Positions 8,221-16,395 of a stretch of 64,000 nt of DNA are shown here, in pieces. Position numbers and translations under genes: made by a program. How positions within the stretch are numbered: the first letter of the stretch is position 1; each line of letters opens with the position of its first letter. The notes below the pieces were generated by a model. The model saw only the letters and a list, made by a program, of their open reading frames with translations. It had not been told where the DNA came from and made no database searches. This DNA comes from Arthrobacter sp. MYb214 (GTDB taxonomy: Bacteria; Actinomycetota; Actinomycetes; Actinomycetales; Micrococcaceae). The stretch covers positions 124,001-188,000 of the forward strand of contig NZ_PCPZ01000005.1 in the NCBI RefSeq assembly GCF_002979865.1, in the 5' to 3' direction.

Positions 8221-9054
8221 CTAGTGGTCTCCCTCTTCATCTTCCATCCAGGTGCGGTTGGCGCCGGTGAGTACGATGTCCCAGTTGTAGCCGGTAGCCC
8301 ATTCATGGGTCGTCAGCGAATGGTCGTAGCTGGCGACCAGGCGGTCGCGCGCTTCCTTGTCGGTGATCGCCTGGTAGATCGGGTCGAGGCTGAACAGCGG
8401 GTCGCCCGGGAAGTACATCTGGGTGATCATGCGCTGGGTGAAGTCGGTGCCGAACAGCGAGAAATGGATGTGCGCCGGGCGCCAGGCGTTGTGGTGGTTC
8501 TTCCACGGGTAGGGTGCCGGCTTGATGGTGGTGAAGGAGTATTCGCCGTTCGGGCCGGTGATGGCGCGTCCCACGCCGGTGAAGTTCGGATCGATCGGGG
8601 CCGGATGCTGGTCGCGCTTGTGGATGTAGCGTCCGGCGGCATTGGCCTGCCAGATTTCCACCAGCTGCCCGGCCACCGGGCGGCCGTCGCCATCGAGCAC
8701 GCGGCCGGCGACCACGATGCGCTCGCCGATCGGCTCGCCGTTGTGCTGGATCGTCAGATCCGATTCCAGCGCGTGCACGTCGCGCTGGCCGAAGGCCGGG
8801 GAGTGCAGCTCAATGGTTTCCGGGTCCACGTGGCGCAGGTTCTTGGTCGGGTGGCGCAGCAGCGAGGAACGGTAGGGCGCGAAGTCGATGCGCGGCTGGG
8901 TCTCGGCTTTCTTGCCCTCGACCACCGACTGGCGGTAGGCCGCATGGATATCGGCGATTTCCTGGCTGATGGATTCTTGCGAGAGCGTCGTGGCTGCGGG
9001 GTCCAGCACGGGGGAATCGCTGAACGACTCGTTAGCTGTGGTTTCGGTGCTCAC
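8221..9054 (-). CDS. pcaH: Protocatechuate 3,4-dioxygenase, beta subunit
   Basis: A 277-residue iron-binding subunit. The ligands appear as Tyr143 (GRYIHKRDQ), Tyr182 (PYPWKNHHNAW) and His195/His197 (RPAHIHF). With PcaG it converts protocatechuate plus O2 to 3-carboxy-cis,cis-muconate in the cytoplasm. Translation starts at GTG 9054, eight bases after AAAGGAG. It follows pobA by 63 bases on the same strand, so hydroxybenzoate hydroxylation and ring cleavage are made together. Length is slightly above the usual 235-245 because of an extended N-terminus. Confidence 0.96.
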   Translation of the reverse strand: MSTETTANESFSDSPVLDPAATTLSQESISQEIADIHAAYRQSVVEGKKAETQPRIDFAPYRSSLLRHPTKNLRHVDPETIELHSPAFGQRDVHALESDLTIQHNGEPIGERIVVAGRVLDGDGRPVAGQLVEIWQANAAGRYIHKRDQHPAPIDPNFTGVGRAITGPNGEYSFTTIKPAPYPWKNHHNAWRPAHIHFSLFGTDFTQRMITQMYFPGDPLFSLDPIYQAITDKEARDRLVASYDHSLTTHEWATGYNWDIVLTGANRTWMEDEEGDH

Positions 9055-9117
9055 TGCGTGCTCCTTTCGAAGGGGGCGTACGGGCGTGGTGGAGGAAATG
9101 CTTGGGAAGGGCGAAGG

Positions 9118-10314
9118 CTAAGCGTGGGGCCAGCCGGTGTAGGACTCGGCCAGGTACTGCTGGCCGAAGCGCGAGGAGGTGACCGTTTCCAGTTCGCCCA
9201 GGGCGCGCTTGGCCATGAAAGGGTCCCCGCCTACCGGGGTGTGCAGCATGGAGGTCATCCAGTAGGAGAAGTTCTGCGCCTTCCAGACCCGCTTCAACGC
9301 CAGGTCCGAATAGCCGTCCAGCAGCCGTTCGCTGCCGGTGGAGAAGAAGGAATCCAGCGCCTCGAAGAGCACCTTCACATCGGCGAAGGCCAGGTTTAGG
9401 CCCTTGGCTCCGGTGGGCGGGACGGTGTGCCCGGCATCGCCGATCAGGAACATCCGCCCGTGGGAGAGGGGTTCGCGCACGAAGGAGCGGAAGCCCAGCA
9501 CGGTCTTGTCGAAGATCTCGCCGGTTTTCAACTGGAAATTATCCGGCCCGTCCACGCGCTTTTGCAGCTCGGCCCAGATGCGGTCATCGCTCCAGGCATT
9601 CACGTCCTCGTTCGGGTCGCATTGGAAGTACATGCGCTGTACCGTTTCGCTGCGCTGGGAGATCAGCGCGAAGCCGTGCGGGGAGTTCGCGTAGACCAGT
9701 TCCGGCGCGGACTTCGGCGCCTCGGTGAGGATGCCGAACCAGGCGAAGGGGTAGGCAACCTTGAAATCCTTGCGCAGCGTTTCGGGCATTTGGCGGCGGG
9801 CGAAGGAGCGCGAGCCGTCGGCGCCGACGATCACATCGGCGTGCACCTCGAAGAGGTTGCCCTGCTCATCGGTGAAGCGGAACTTCGGGGTGGAGGTCTC
9901 CATGTCCAGGATCTCGGTGACTTCGCAGGAGTACCGCACGTCGCCCTGGTCGCGCTGGCGCGCCGCGGCCAGGTCAACGAAGACCTCGTTCTGCGCGTAC
10001 AGGGTGACGGTGGCGTCGACCAGATCGCGGAAGTCCAGCGGGTGGGATTCGCCGTTGAAGCGCAGGTCGATGCCGGCGTGCTCGTCGCCGTGGGTCAGGA
10101 CCCGTCCATCCACGCCGGACTCGGTGAGCATCTTGACAGCCTGGGCTTCGAGGATGCCCGCGCGGTGGGTGTTGCGGATGGCCTCGTGGTCGCGCATTTC
10201 CACGACGATGTTCTCGATGCCGGATGCGGCCAGCAGGTGGGAGAGCATGAGCCCTGCTGGACCGCCGCCGATGATGCCGACCTTGGTCTTGAGAATGCGC
10301 GGATTCTGAGCCAT
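9118..10314 (-). CDS. pobA: 4-hydroxybenzoate 3-monooxygenase
   Basis: A 398-residue FAD-dependent aromatic hydroxylase that turns 4-hydroxybenzoate into protocatechuate. It has the GxGxxG-type nucleotide fold (VGIIGGGPAGLMLSHLL, residues about 12-28), the FAD segment VGADGSRSFARRQMP and the GD motif region GDAGHTVPPTGAKGLNLA. I set the start at ATG 10314 (MAQNPRILK), preceded by GAGGCAGG, giving a length close to the 394-residue Pseudomonas enzyme; the open frame runs on to 10452 without a better start. It heads the pca operon, and 4-hydroxybenzoate is the expected product of the neighbouring couNOM genes from p-coumarate. Confidence 0.95.
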   Translation of the reverse strand: MAQNPRILKTKVGIIGGGPAGLMLSHLLAASGIENIVVEMRDHEAIRNTHRAGILEAQAVKMLTESGVDGRVLTHGDEHAGIDLRFNGESHPLDFRDLVDATVTLYAQNEVFVDLAAARQRDQGDVRYSCEVTEILDMETSTPKFRFTDEQGNLFEVHADVIVGADGSRSFARRQMPETLRKDFKVAYPFAWFGILTEAPKSAPELVYANSPHGFALISQRSETVQRMYFQCDPNEDVNAWSDDRIWAELQKRVDGPDNFQLKTGEIFDKTVLGFRSFVREPLSHGRMFLIGDAGHTVPPTGAKGLNLAFADVKVLFEALDSFFSTGSERLLDGYSDLALKRVWKAQNFSYWMTSMLHTPVGGDPFMAKRALGELETVTSSRFGQQYLAESYTGWPHA

Positions 10315-10388
10315 GGGACCTGCCTCGCTAGCGTCTGGACCAGAGCCGCGCTGCCGGCTGCGTTGCCGGACCGATGCATCTGGTCTAA

Positions 10389-10462
10389 GGAAGTAATAAG
10401 AACTTCCCTCATGATGCGGCGCATGTGATCGGGCAGACAGCCGGGTTCTCAATGAATGAGAA
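10389..10462 (-). promoter_or_regulatory. Two inverted repeats upstream of pobA
   Basis: GGAAGT (10389-10394) pairs with ACTTCC (10402-10407) across seven bases, and TTCTCA (10446-10451) pairs with TGAGAA (10457-10462) across five. Both lie in the 158-base gap between pobA and the MarR gene. The second shares the half-sequence TTCTCAA with the dyads upstream of couN and the ABC operon. They are candidate operators for pobA; neither has a T-run typical of a terminator. Confidence 0.45.
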
Positions 10463-10472
10463 AAATGGGGTG

Positions 10473-10946
10473 CTACTCCGCGTCAGCCAGCGCTACCCGG
10501 GATAGCAGATCGCGCAGCTGCAGCCGCTCCTGCGGGGTTAGCGCTTCCAAGGTCTCGTCCTCGTTTTGCCTGGTGATCTTGCGCGCCTGCGCGTAGAGCT
10601 TCCGGCCGGCCGCGGTGGCTACTATCACCTTGGAGCGGCGGTCGCTGGGATCTGGAATTCGGGAGACTAGTCCACTGGTTTCCAGCCCGTCCACTAGTGG
10701 CACGATCTGGCTTGGATCGAGCGCGAGAAATTCAGCGAGATCGCGTTGGGTGGGGGTGATGTCGCTGCACGCCAAGGAAAGTACCGAGTAGGAACGCACC
10801 TTGAGGCCGAGTGGCTTCAGCGCATGGTTGGCCCGGGTCGAACCCAGGGAGCGCATGCGCGCCACTAGGAAGTTCAGCTCCTGAACGAGGTCGCATTTCA
10901 TGAACAGTTCTTCCTTCGCTGATTTGGCGGTGATTTTGCTAGTCAT
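10473..10946 (-). CDS. couR: MarR-family repressor, CouR-like
   Basis: A 157-residue winged-helix protein. The core ITPTQRDLAEFLALDPSQIV followed by the wing PDPSDRRSKVIVAT is typical of MarR proteins. It is divergent from the phenylpropanoid operon. In Rhodococcus jostii RHA1 the MarR protein CouR represses the homologous cou genes and is relieved by p-hydroxycinnamoyl-CoA; the same role is inferred here. I chose ATG 10946 because GGGGA lies seven bases before it; the frame is open to a TTG at 10994, but that codon falls inside the operator-like dyad. Probable target sites are the dyads at 10981-10995 and 16292-16306. Confidence 0.82.
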   Translation of the reverse strand: MTSKITAKSAKEELFMKCDLVQELNFLVARMRSLGSTRANHALKPLGLKVRSYSVLSLACSDITPTQRDLAEFLALDPSQIVPLVDGLETSGLVSRIPDPSDRRSKVIVATAAGRKLYAQARKITRQNEDETLEALTPQERLQLRDLLSRVALADAE

Positions 10947-10963
10947 CCCATTGTCCCCACTTT

Positions 10964-10995
10964 TCATGAAAAAATAAACCATTGACTTTCTCAAG
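10964..10995 (+). promoter_or_regulatory. couN promoter/operator, copy 1
   Basis: A 31-base block (10964-10994) is repeated upstream of the ABC transporter operon with 27 of 31 bases identical. Its end forms the dyad TTGA-N5-TCAA (10982-10994). TTGACT at 10983 can act as a -35 box, with TCTTAT 17 bases later as -10, so a repressor on the dyad would block polymerase. The dyad ends 86 bases before the couN start. Confidence 0.65.
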
Positions 10996-11080
10996 GATTA
11001 AAGTTCTTATGTATGTAGTCAAGGTTCCCACTTTTCTTCCAAGTGGAGCAATTGAAACACCTCACCGAATTGGAGTTCTC

Positions 11081-12010
11081 ATGTCCCTAGCAGGAAAAGT
11101 TGCCATCGTGACCGGAAGCGGACGCGGACTGGGCCTGAGCTATGCGCAAGAACTGGCGCGTCAGGGAGCCTCGGTGATTGTCAATGATGTCGATCCTGCG
11201 GCCGTGGATGCTGCGGTTGCTTCCATTACCGAAGCCGGTGGCACGGCGGCGGGAGTTGCGGCGGCGGTAGGTACGACCGAGGCCGCGAAGGTGCTGGTTG
11301 CCGGCGCTGTCGAGAACTTCGGTCGCCTGGATATTCTGGTCACCAATGCGGGTGTGCTGCGTGACAAGTCCCTGCTGAAGATGACCGACGAAGATTTTGA
11401 TCTGGTGATCAACGTCCACTTGCGCGGCACTTTCACCTGCGTGCGTGAGGCCTACGGGTATTTCAAGGAAAACAATGTCTCCGGACGCATCATTGCAATT
11501 GGTTCGCCGACCGGCCAGCGCGGCAACTTCGGCCAGAGCAATTACGCGGCGGCAAAGGCCGGCATTGTCGGCATGGTGCGCACCTGGGCCCTGGAAATGA
11601 AACGAGCCGGGGTTACTGCCAACGCAGTGATCCCGGTGGCAGCCACCGAAATGACCAAAACCGTTCCATTCTTTGCAGCTGCCGTGGAAGCCGACGAGCG
11701 CGGCGAAGCGATGCCGGACTTCTTCCGCAAGGATCTGGGCTTTGGCACCGCAGATGATGTGGCCGGCCTGATCGCCTACCTGGCCTCGGACGCGGCTGCA
11801 GAGATCAACGGCCAGGCCATTGGAGTCGGCGGGGACCGCCTGCAGGTCTGGAGCCACCCTGAAGCTGTGGTCACCGAGCTGCACGACGGCGGATGGGACT
11901 ATGAAACGCTGGCCAATGAATTCCCTGCGCGCTTCGGATCCCACCAGCAGTCCGTTGGGGAGAAGTTCCCGGAACTTCCGGAAGAACTGCGCCCGGAACC
12001 AGTCAAGTAG
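11081..12010 (+). CDS. couN: SDR oxidoreductase, 3-hydroxyacyl-CoA dehydrogenase of side-chain oxidation
   Basis: A 309-residue short-chain dehydrogenase. It has TGSGRGLG at residues 11-18 for NAD binding, NAGV after the fourth strand, and a Tyr-Lys pair in SNYAAAKAGIVG. The long C-terminal tail resembles MFE-2-type 3-hydroxyacyl-CoA dehydrogenases. Inferred reaction: oxidation of 3-hydroxy-3-(4-hydroxyphenyl)propionyl-CoA to the beta-ketoacyl-CoA. ATG 11081 follows GGAG by seven bases; an upstream in-frame start at 10982 lies in the promoter and is rejected. First gene of the couN-couO-ACAD-couM-couL series, matching couNOM in Rhodococcus. Confidence 0.82.
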   Translation: MSLAGKVAIVTGSGRGLGLSYAQELARQGASVIVNDVDPAAVDAAVASITEAGGTAAGVAAAVGTTEAAKVLVAGAVENFGRLDILVTNAGVLRDKSLLKMTDEDFDLVINVHLRGTFTCVREAYGYFKENNVSGRIIAIGSPTGQRGNFGQSNYAAAKAGIVGMVRTWALEMKRAGVTANAVIPVAATEMTKTVPFFAAAVEADERGEAMPDFFRKDLGFGTADDVAGLIAYLASDAAAEINGQAIGVGGDRLQVWSHPEAVVTELHDGGWDYETLANEFPARFGSHQQSVGEKFPELPEELRPEPVK

Positions 12011-12028
12011 GGAACTGGGGGAATCATT

Positions 12029-12919
12029 ATGACTTTGCGTTATGAACTGGGCATCGATTTCGCTTCGCTTGAAGCCATCGACATGCATGTGCACCTTGAA
12101 GTCGACGAATGCGGCCACAAGGCAATGCCGGAGGATCTTTTCGAAGCGTCGGCAGCGTATTTCAAATCATCGGAGCGTACACCCTCCATTGATCGCATTG
12201 CGCAGCTTTATCGCGAGTCGAACATGGCTGCCGTGGTGTTCACCGTTGATGCACGCACCGCGCTCGGGCATGATCCGAACTCCATTGAGGACTTGGTCCA
12301 GGGCTGCGCCCGAAATAATGACGTGCTTATTCCCTTTGGCTCGGTCGATCCCCGCCGAGGAGCCGAAGCCATCGGCGATGCGCAGTACCAGGCTGAACAG
12401 CTCGGAGTGCGCGGCTTCAAATTCCACCCCTCGCTCCAGGGATTCGATCCCAGCGATGAAGCGTTCTACCCGCTATGGGAAAAGCTCCAGGAGCTAGGCC
12501 TCCCATGCATTTTGCACACAGGGCAGAACGGCATGGGAGCAGGGCTGCCTGGCGGTCGGGGCATTAAGCTGCGTTACTCCAATCCGCTGCTGCTCGACGA
12601 TGTGGCCGCGGACTTCCCGAACCTGGTCATCATCATGGCTCACCCCTCGGTTCCATGGCAGGATGAAGCGAACTCCATTGCCACGCACAAGGCCAATGTC
12701 TACATCGATTTATCCGGTTGGAGCCCCAAGTATTTCCCCAGCTCCTTGGTGAAGATGGGCAATAACGTGCTGTCGCGCAAGCTGTTGTTCGGCACGGACT
12801 TTCCCTTGATTACCCCGGAGAAGTGGCTGGGGGCCTTTGCAGAATTGGAGTTGAAGGACTCGGTGAGACCGGGAATCCTGAAGGGCAATGCACTGCGCGT
12901 GTTGGGGATAGAAGAATGA
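12029..12919 (+). CDS. couO: 4-hydroxyphenyl-beta-ketoacyl-CoA hydrolase (amidohydrolase)
   Basis: A 296-residue TIM-barrel amidohydrolase. Metal-ligand candidates are His20 and His22 (DMHVH), His163 (ILHTG), His205 (MAHPS) and Asp257 (FGTDF). In Rhodococcus jostii RHA1, CouO cleaves 4-hydroxyphenyl-beta-ketopropionyl-CoA to the benzoic acid, replacing a thiolase plus thioesterase, and its Asp257 was shown to be needed. The equivalent Asp has the same number here. It starts 18 bases after couN and its stop overlaps the next start as ATGA. Products expected: 4-hydroxybenzoate from coumarate and vanillate from ferulate. Confidence 0.9.
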   Translation: MTLRYELGIDFASLEAIDMHVHLEVDECGHKAMPEDLFEASAAYFKSSERTPSIDRIAQLYRESNMAAVVFTVDARTALGHDPNSIEDLVQGCARNNDVLIPFGSVDPRRGAEAIGDAQYQAEQLGVRGFKFHPSLQGFDPSDEAFYPLWEKLQELGLPCILHTGQNGMGAGLPGGRGIKLRYSNPLLLDDVAADFPNLVIIMAHPSVPWQDEANSIATHKANVYIDLSGWSPKYFPSSLVKMGNNVLSRKLLFGTDFPLITPEKWLGAFAELELKDSVRPGILKGNALRVLGIEE

Positions 12920-14106
12920 TCCAACCGGCAGCAACTAGTGATTTCTATGGATTCAAGGACCTGCTCACCGACGCTGAGCGTGCGGCCCTGGACCGTTTGC
13001 GTTCCCTTTTGGCAGAACATGTGGGTCCGATAGTCGATGACTATTGGGAACGCGGAGAATTCCCGGAACAGATCGTGGCACCGCTGATCGATGCTGATCT
13101 GATGAACCCGGCCGAAGTGCTTGTCACGGGCCAGAAGCCTTCCGCGCTTTACTCGGGCTTCCGCAATTTCGAGCTGGGACGCATGGATGCCTCCGTAGCG
13201 ACTTACTACAACGCGCAGTCCGGCCTATTCCGGACCACCGTCAACCTGGGTGGAAGTGCGGAGCAGGTAGCCGTGCTTGAGCCGCGGATCACATCTTTTG
13301 CCTGCAAGGGAGTGTTCGCCCTGACCGAGCCAGAACACGGTTCGGATATTGCCGGAGGGCTAGCCACCTCGGCCAAGCAGGAGCAACGCGATGGTGTGGC
13401 TGGCTGGGTGATCAATGGGCAGAAGCGCTGGATCGGGGGCGCGAGCCAAGCGGACGTGCTGGCAGTATTTGCCCGCGACGCAGCCGATTCGCAGATCAAA
13501 TGCTTCTTGGTTCCAACGGACGCGCCGGGCATGGAAATCAGGAAAATTCCGGGAAAGACCAGCCTGCGCATTATGCAGAACGCCGACATCGAGCTGGGGA
13601 ATGTCTGGGTGCCAGCCAGCGGGCGACTGGCCAAGATCAACTCCTTTGCCGACGTAGCGGCCTGCCTGCGCAACATGCGCTCAGACGTCGCCTGGATTGC
13701 CACAGGCGTTTGCTTCGGCGCGTACGAATCGGCTCGCGACTACGTTGCCAGCCGTAGCCAATTCGGCAAGCCGCTGGGTTCATTCCAGCTGATCCAGGAA
13801 AAGCTGGCGCATATGCTCTCCAACGCCACCGCGAGCCTGGCTTTGGTGGTGCGGCTGACCCAGCAGCAGGATGCGGGCATCTACCGCGATGAAAACTCGG
13901 CCATGGCCAAGATGTTCACCGCACGCATGCTACGCGAAACGGCAGCCCTCGCCCGAGAGGTCTGCGGCGGCAACGGCATCTTGCTGGAGAACAACGTAGC
14001 GCGCCACCATGCCGACGCCGAAGCGATCTACTCGTATGAAGGCACACACGAGATCAATTCACTAATTATCGGACGCGCGATTACCGGTGTCAGCGCATTC
14101 CGCTAA
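12916..14106 (+). CDS. Acyl-CoA dehydrogenase, probable dihydrophenylpropanoyl-CoA dehydrogenase
   Basis: A 396-residue FAD acyl-CoA dehydrogenase. FALTEPEHGSDIAGGL marks the FAD/substrate region, and YEGTHEINSLIIGRAITG near the C-terminus supplies the catalytic Glu in the place used by glutaryl-CoA dehydrogenase. ATG 12916 overlaps the couO stop. It is not part of couNOM in Rhodococcus, but the Corynebacterium glutamicum phd cluster has an acyl-CoA dehydrogenase (PhdE) in a similar setting. I infer that it desaturates 3-(4-hydroxyphenyl)propionyl-CoA to coumaroyl-CoA, so that dihydro-acids such as phloretate enter the pathway. Confidence 0.85.
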   Translation: MIQPAATSDFYGFKDLLTDAERAALDRLRSLLAEHVGPIVDDYWERGEFPEQIVAPLIDADLMNPAEVLVTGQKPSALYSGFRNFELGRMDASVATYYNAQSGLFRTTVNLGGSAEQVAVLEPRITSFACKGVFALTEPEHGSDIAGGLATSAKQEQRDGVAGWVINGQKRWIGGASQADVLAVFARDAADSQIKCFLVPTDAPGMEIRKIPGKTSLRIMQNADIELGNVWVPASGRLAKINSFADVAACLRNMRSDVAWIATGVCFGAYESARDYVASRSQFGKPLGSFQLIQEKLAHMLSNATASLALVVRLTQQQDAGIYRDENSAMAKMFTARMLRETAALAREVCGGNGILLENNVARHHADAEAIYSYEGTHEINSLIIGRAITGVSAFR

Positions 14107-14159
14107 AGCGGCATTCGCGAACTCGAGCAACCAAAGAACCCATCTAGAGGAGAAATATC

Positions 14160-14615
14160 ATGGCACCAACCGTTTTGGATTACGCAGACCTCGCCAGCGC
14201 CCAGGGCAAGGACCTGGGCTACAGCGAATACCGCGTGGTCACACAGGAACAAATCAACACCTTCGCTGACGCCACTGATGATCACCAGTGGATCCACACC
14301 GATCCGCAGAAGGCCAAGGAAGGCCCTTTCGGTGGCCCGATTGCCCACGGCTACCTTACCTTGAGCCTGCAGATTGCGTTCTGGACCGAGCTTTTCGATG
14401 TCACCGGCGTGAAGACCAAGGTGAACTACGGCCTGGAAAAAGTTCGATTCCCTTCGCCCGTACCGGTGGGTTCCAAGATCCGCATGAAGGCGGTTATCGC
14501 CGAGGTGGAAGAGGTCAAGGGCGGATACCAGATTGCAGTGGACCAGGTCATCGAAGTCGAAGGCGGCACGAAGCCGGCCGTGGTCTCCCGGGGCCTCTAC
14601 CGCTTCTACGCCTAG
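14160..14615 (+). CDS. couM: MaoC-family enoyl-CoA hydratase
   Basis: A 151-residue single hotdog hydratase. The catalytic pair is Asp41 and His46 in DDHQWIHTDP, followed by GPFGGPIAHGYLTLSL, the MaoC/R-hydratase pattern. It should add water to p-hydroxycinnamoyl-CoA to give the 3-hydroxyacyl-CoA used by CouN. GAGGAG lies about eight bases before ATG 14160. The gap of 53 bases after the acyl-CoA dehydrogenase shows no terminator. It matches CouM by family and context. Confidence 0.85.
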   Translation: MAPTVLDYADLASAQGKDLGYSEYRVVTQEQINTFADATDDHQWIHTDPQKAKEGPFGGPIAHGYLTLSLQIAFWTELFDVTGVKTKVNYGLEKVRFPSPVPVGSKIRMKAVIAEVEEVKGGYQIAVDQVIEVEGGTKPAVVSRGLYRFYA

Positions 14616-14677
14616 GTAAAGAGCCAGCTGAGCTAGAGCCGCAACGGCAACGTACGACCTAATGAAAAGAGTGGCAG

Positions 14678-16195
14678 ATGTTGAATAAGGGGTTTGGCAA
14701 CTGGATTCACCGGCGTCGGATGAAATCCGCGCAGCAGGTTGCGGTGATTCATGCGGGAGTCGGCTTGAGCTACGCGCAGCTGGCAGAACGCATCGACAAG
14801 CTCAGCAGTGCCTTGGCGGCCAGCGGAGTCGCCCGCGGTAGCCGTGTAGCGTTTCTTGGCGCCAACCATGCTGCGTACCTGGAAACCATGTTCGCCGTTA
14901 CCCAGCTTGGGGCGTTGTTCGTTCCGCTCAATGTGCGTCTGGCGCCGCGGGAACTGAACTTTGCGCTGCGCGATTCAGGCAGCGAGGTGCTGATCTATGT
15001 CGAGAACTTCGCCAGCGAAGCGCATGTATCCATCGAAGGCAGCCCGGTCAGTACCGCCTGGGAAGTCGCTTCGGTTCCGTGCGCGGACTCATCCTATGAA
15101 CGGGCCCTTCAGGCAGGGCGCAGCGGTCACGACGATATCGCCGTCGAGTTAGAGGATCCAGCCATCATCCTCTATACGTCGGGCACTACCGGAACGCCGA
15201 AGGGCGCGGTGCTCACGCATGCCAACATGACGTGGAATTCCTACAATGTCATCGTTGACTACGATGTCACCAGCAGATCTGTTGTTTTGCTCATTGCACC
15301 GCTCTTCCATGTAGCGGCGCTGGGCATGGGCGCCTTGCCGATGCTGCTCAAGGGAGGAACAGTGGTCCTCCAGGAGCGTTTTGATCCCGCTGCCGTGCTG
15401 GATGCGGTGGAGCGCTACCAGGTCACCCAGCTCTCGGGCGTCCCAACGACCTTCCAATTGCTAGCCGAGCATGAAAAATGGGAGGAAACGGATTTGTCTT
15501 CATTGGAGATGCTCACCTGCGGAGGCTCCGCTGTGCCGCTACGTGTCCTTGAAGCCTATGAAGCGCGTGGGCTCGGATTCAGTGGCGGCTATGGCCTGAC
15601 CGAAACTGCGCCCGGCGCCACCATGCTCCAGGCAATGTACTCCCGACTGAAAATGGGTTCGGCCGGCCTGCCCCATTTCTTCACCGACATTCGCATCGCG
15701 GACTCGCTGGGCAATGAGGTGCCAGCCGGCGAGGTTGGCGAGATCCTGATCAGCGGCCCCAACGTGATCAAGGAGTATTGGGGCCGTCCCGATGCTACCT
15801 CAGGGGCGTTCCATGAATCTGGCTGGTTCCGTTCCGGGGATATCGGCCACGTGGATGAAGAAGGCTTCCTGTTCATCTCGGACAGGCTTAAGGACATGAT
15901 CATTTCCGGCGGGGAGAACATCTATCCTGCCGAAGTCGAGCAAGCCATTATGGGACTACCTGAAATTGAATCAGTGGCAGTGATTGGCGTCCCTGACGAG
16001 AAGTGGGGCGAAGTCCCGCGTGCAGTCATTGTGCTGAAGTCCGGTAGCTCTCTGGGCGAAGAGGATGTTGTGACGTATCTCGACGGACGCTTGGCGCGCT
16101 ACAAGATACCGCGCACCTCGGTCTTCCTGGATGAGTTGCCGCGCACCGCAAGCGGCAAGATACGCAAAGCCGACTTGCGCAAGCGGTTCAGCTGA
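14678..16195 (+). CDS. couL: p-Hydroxycinnamate:CoA ligase (AMP-forming)
   Basis: A 505-residue ANL-superfamily ligase. It shows ILYTSGTTGTPKGAVLTH (P-loop), GGYGLTETAPG, the SGDIGHVDEEGFLFISDRLK hinge and a C-terminal Lys in RTASGKIRKADL. It activates p-coumarate, ferulate or their dihydro forms to CoA thioesters, the first intracellular step. In Rhodococcus couL sits with a transporter, whereas here it ends the catabolic operon just before an ABC importer. A small hairpin (CCACG-GCTT-CGTGG, from 16201) follows the stop, but without a T-run. Confidence 0.85.
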   Translation: MLNKGFGNWIHRRRMKSAQQVAVIHAGVGLSYAQLAERIDKLSSALAASGVARGSRVAFLGANHAAYLETMFAVTQLGALFVPLNVRLAPRELNFALRDSGSEVLIYVENFASEAHVSIEGSPVSTAWEVASVPCADSSYERALQAGRSGHDDIAVELEDPAIILYTSGTTGTPKGAVLTHANMTWNSYNVIVDYDVTSRSVVLLIAPLFHVAALGMGALPMLLKGGTVVLQERFDPAAVLDAVERYQVTQLSGVPTTFQLLAEHEKWEETDLSSLEMLTCGGSAVPLRVLEAYEARGLGFSGGYGLTETAPGATMLQAMYSRLKMGSAGLPHFFTDIRIADSLGNEVPAGEVGEILISGPNVIKEYWGRPDATSGAFHESGWFRSGDIGHVDEEGFLFISDRLKDMIISGGENIYPAEVEQAIMGLPEIESVAVIGVPDEKWGEVPRAVIVLKSGSSLGEEDVVTYLDGRLARYKIPRTSVFLDELPRTASGKIRKADLRKRFS

Positions 16196-16274
16196 GCGCT
16201 CCACGGCTTCGTGGCGGATTCCGTGGCCTCACGTTTGCATAAGTGCAAGATACCGCCCATACGCAGAGAATAAA

Positions 16275-16316
16275 TCATCATAAAATCAACCATTGACATT
16301 CTCAATAGTTGGCTTA
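16275..16316 (+). promoter_or_regulatory. ABC-transporter operon promoter/operator, copy 2
   Basis: 16275-16305 matches 10964-10994 at 27 of 31 bases. The dyad here is the perfect ATTGA-N5-TCAAT (16292-16306). TTGACA at 16293 is a consensus -35 box; TAGTCT 16 bases later could be the -10. The dyad ends 90 bases before the transporter start, almost the same spacing as at couN. Shared control by the CouR-like protein is inferred. Confidence 0.68.
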
Positions 16317-16395
16317 GTCTTGAATTGTGGTTCAAATCACACACTTTCTTCGACCCGCCACTCGGGGTTGCGGCAATGGCTTTCTAGGGGGAAAT

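Noticed and set aside
8218-9399. 393-codon plus-strand frame antisense to pcaH
   Set aside because: It is a shadow of the minus-strand pcaH and pobA genes, whose iron-ligand and FAD motifs are unmistakable.
16201-16214. Short hairpin after couL
   Set aside because: Five-base stem without T-run is too weak to call a terminator; read-through into the ABC operon remains possible.
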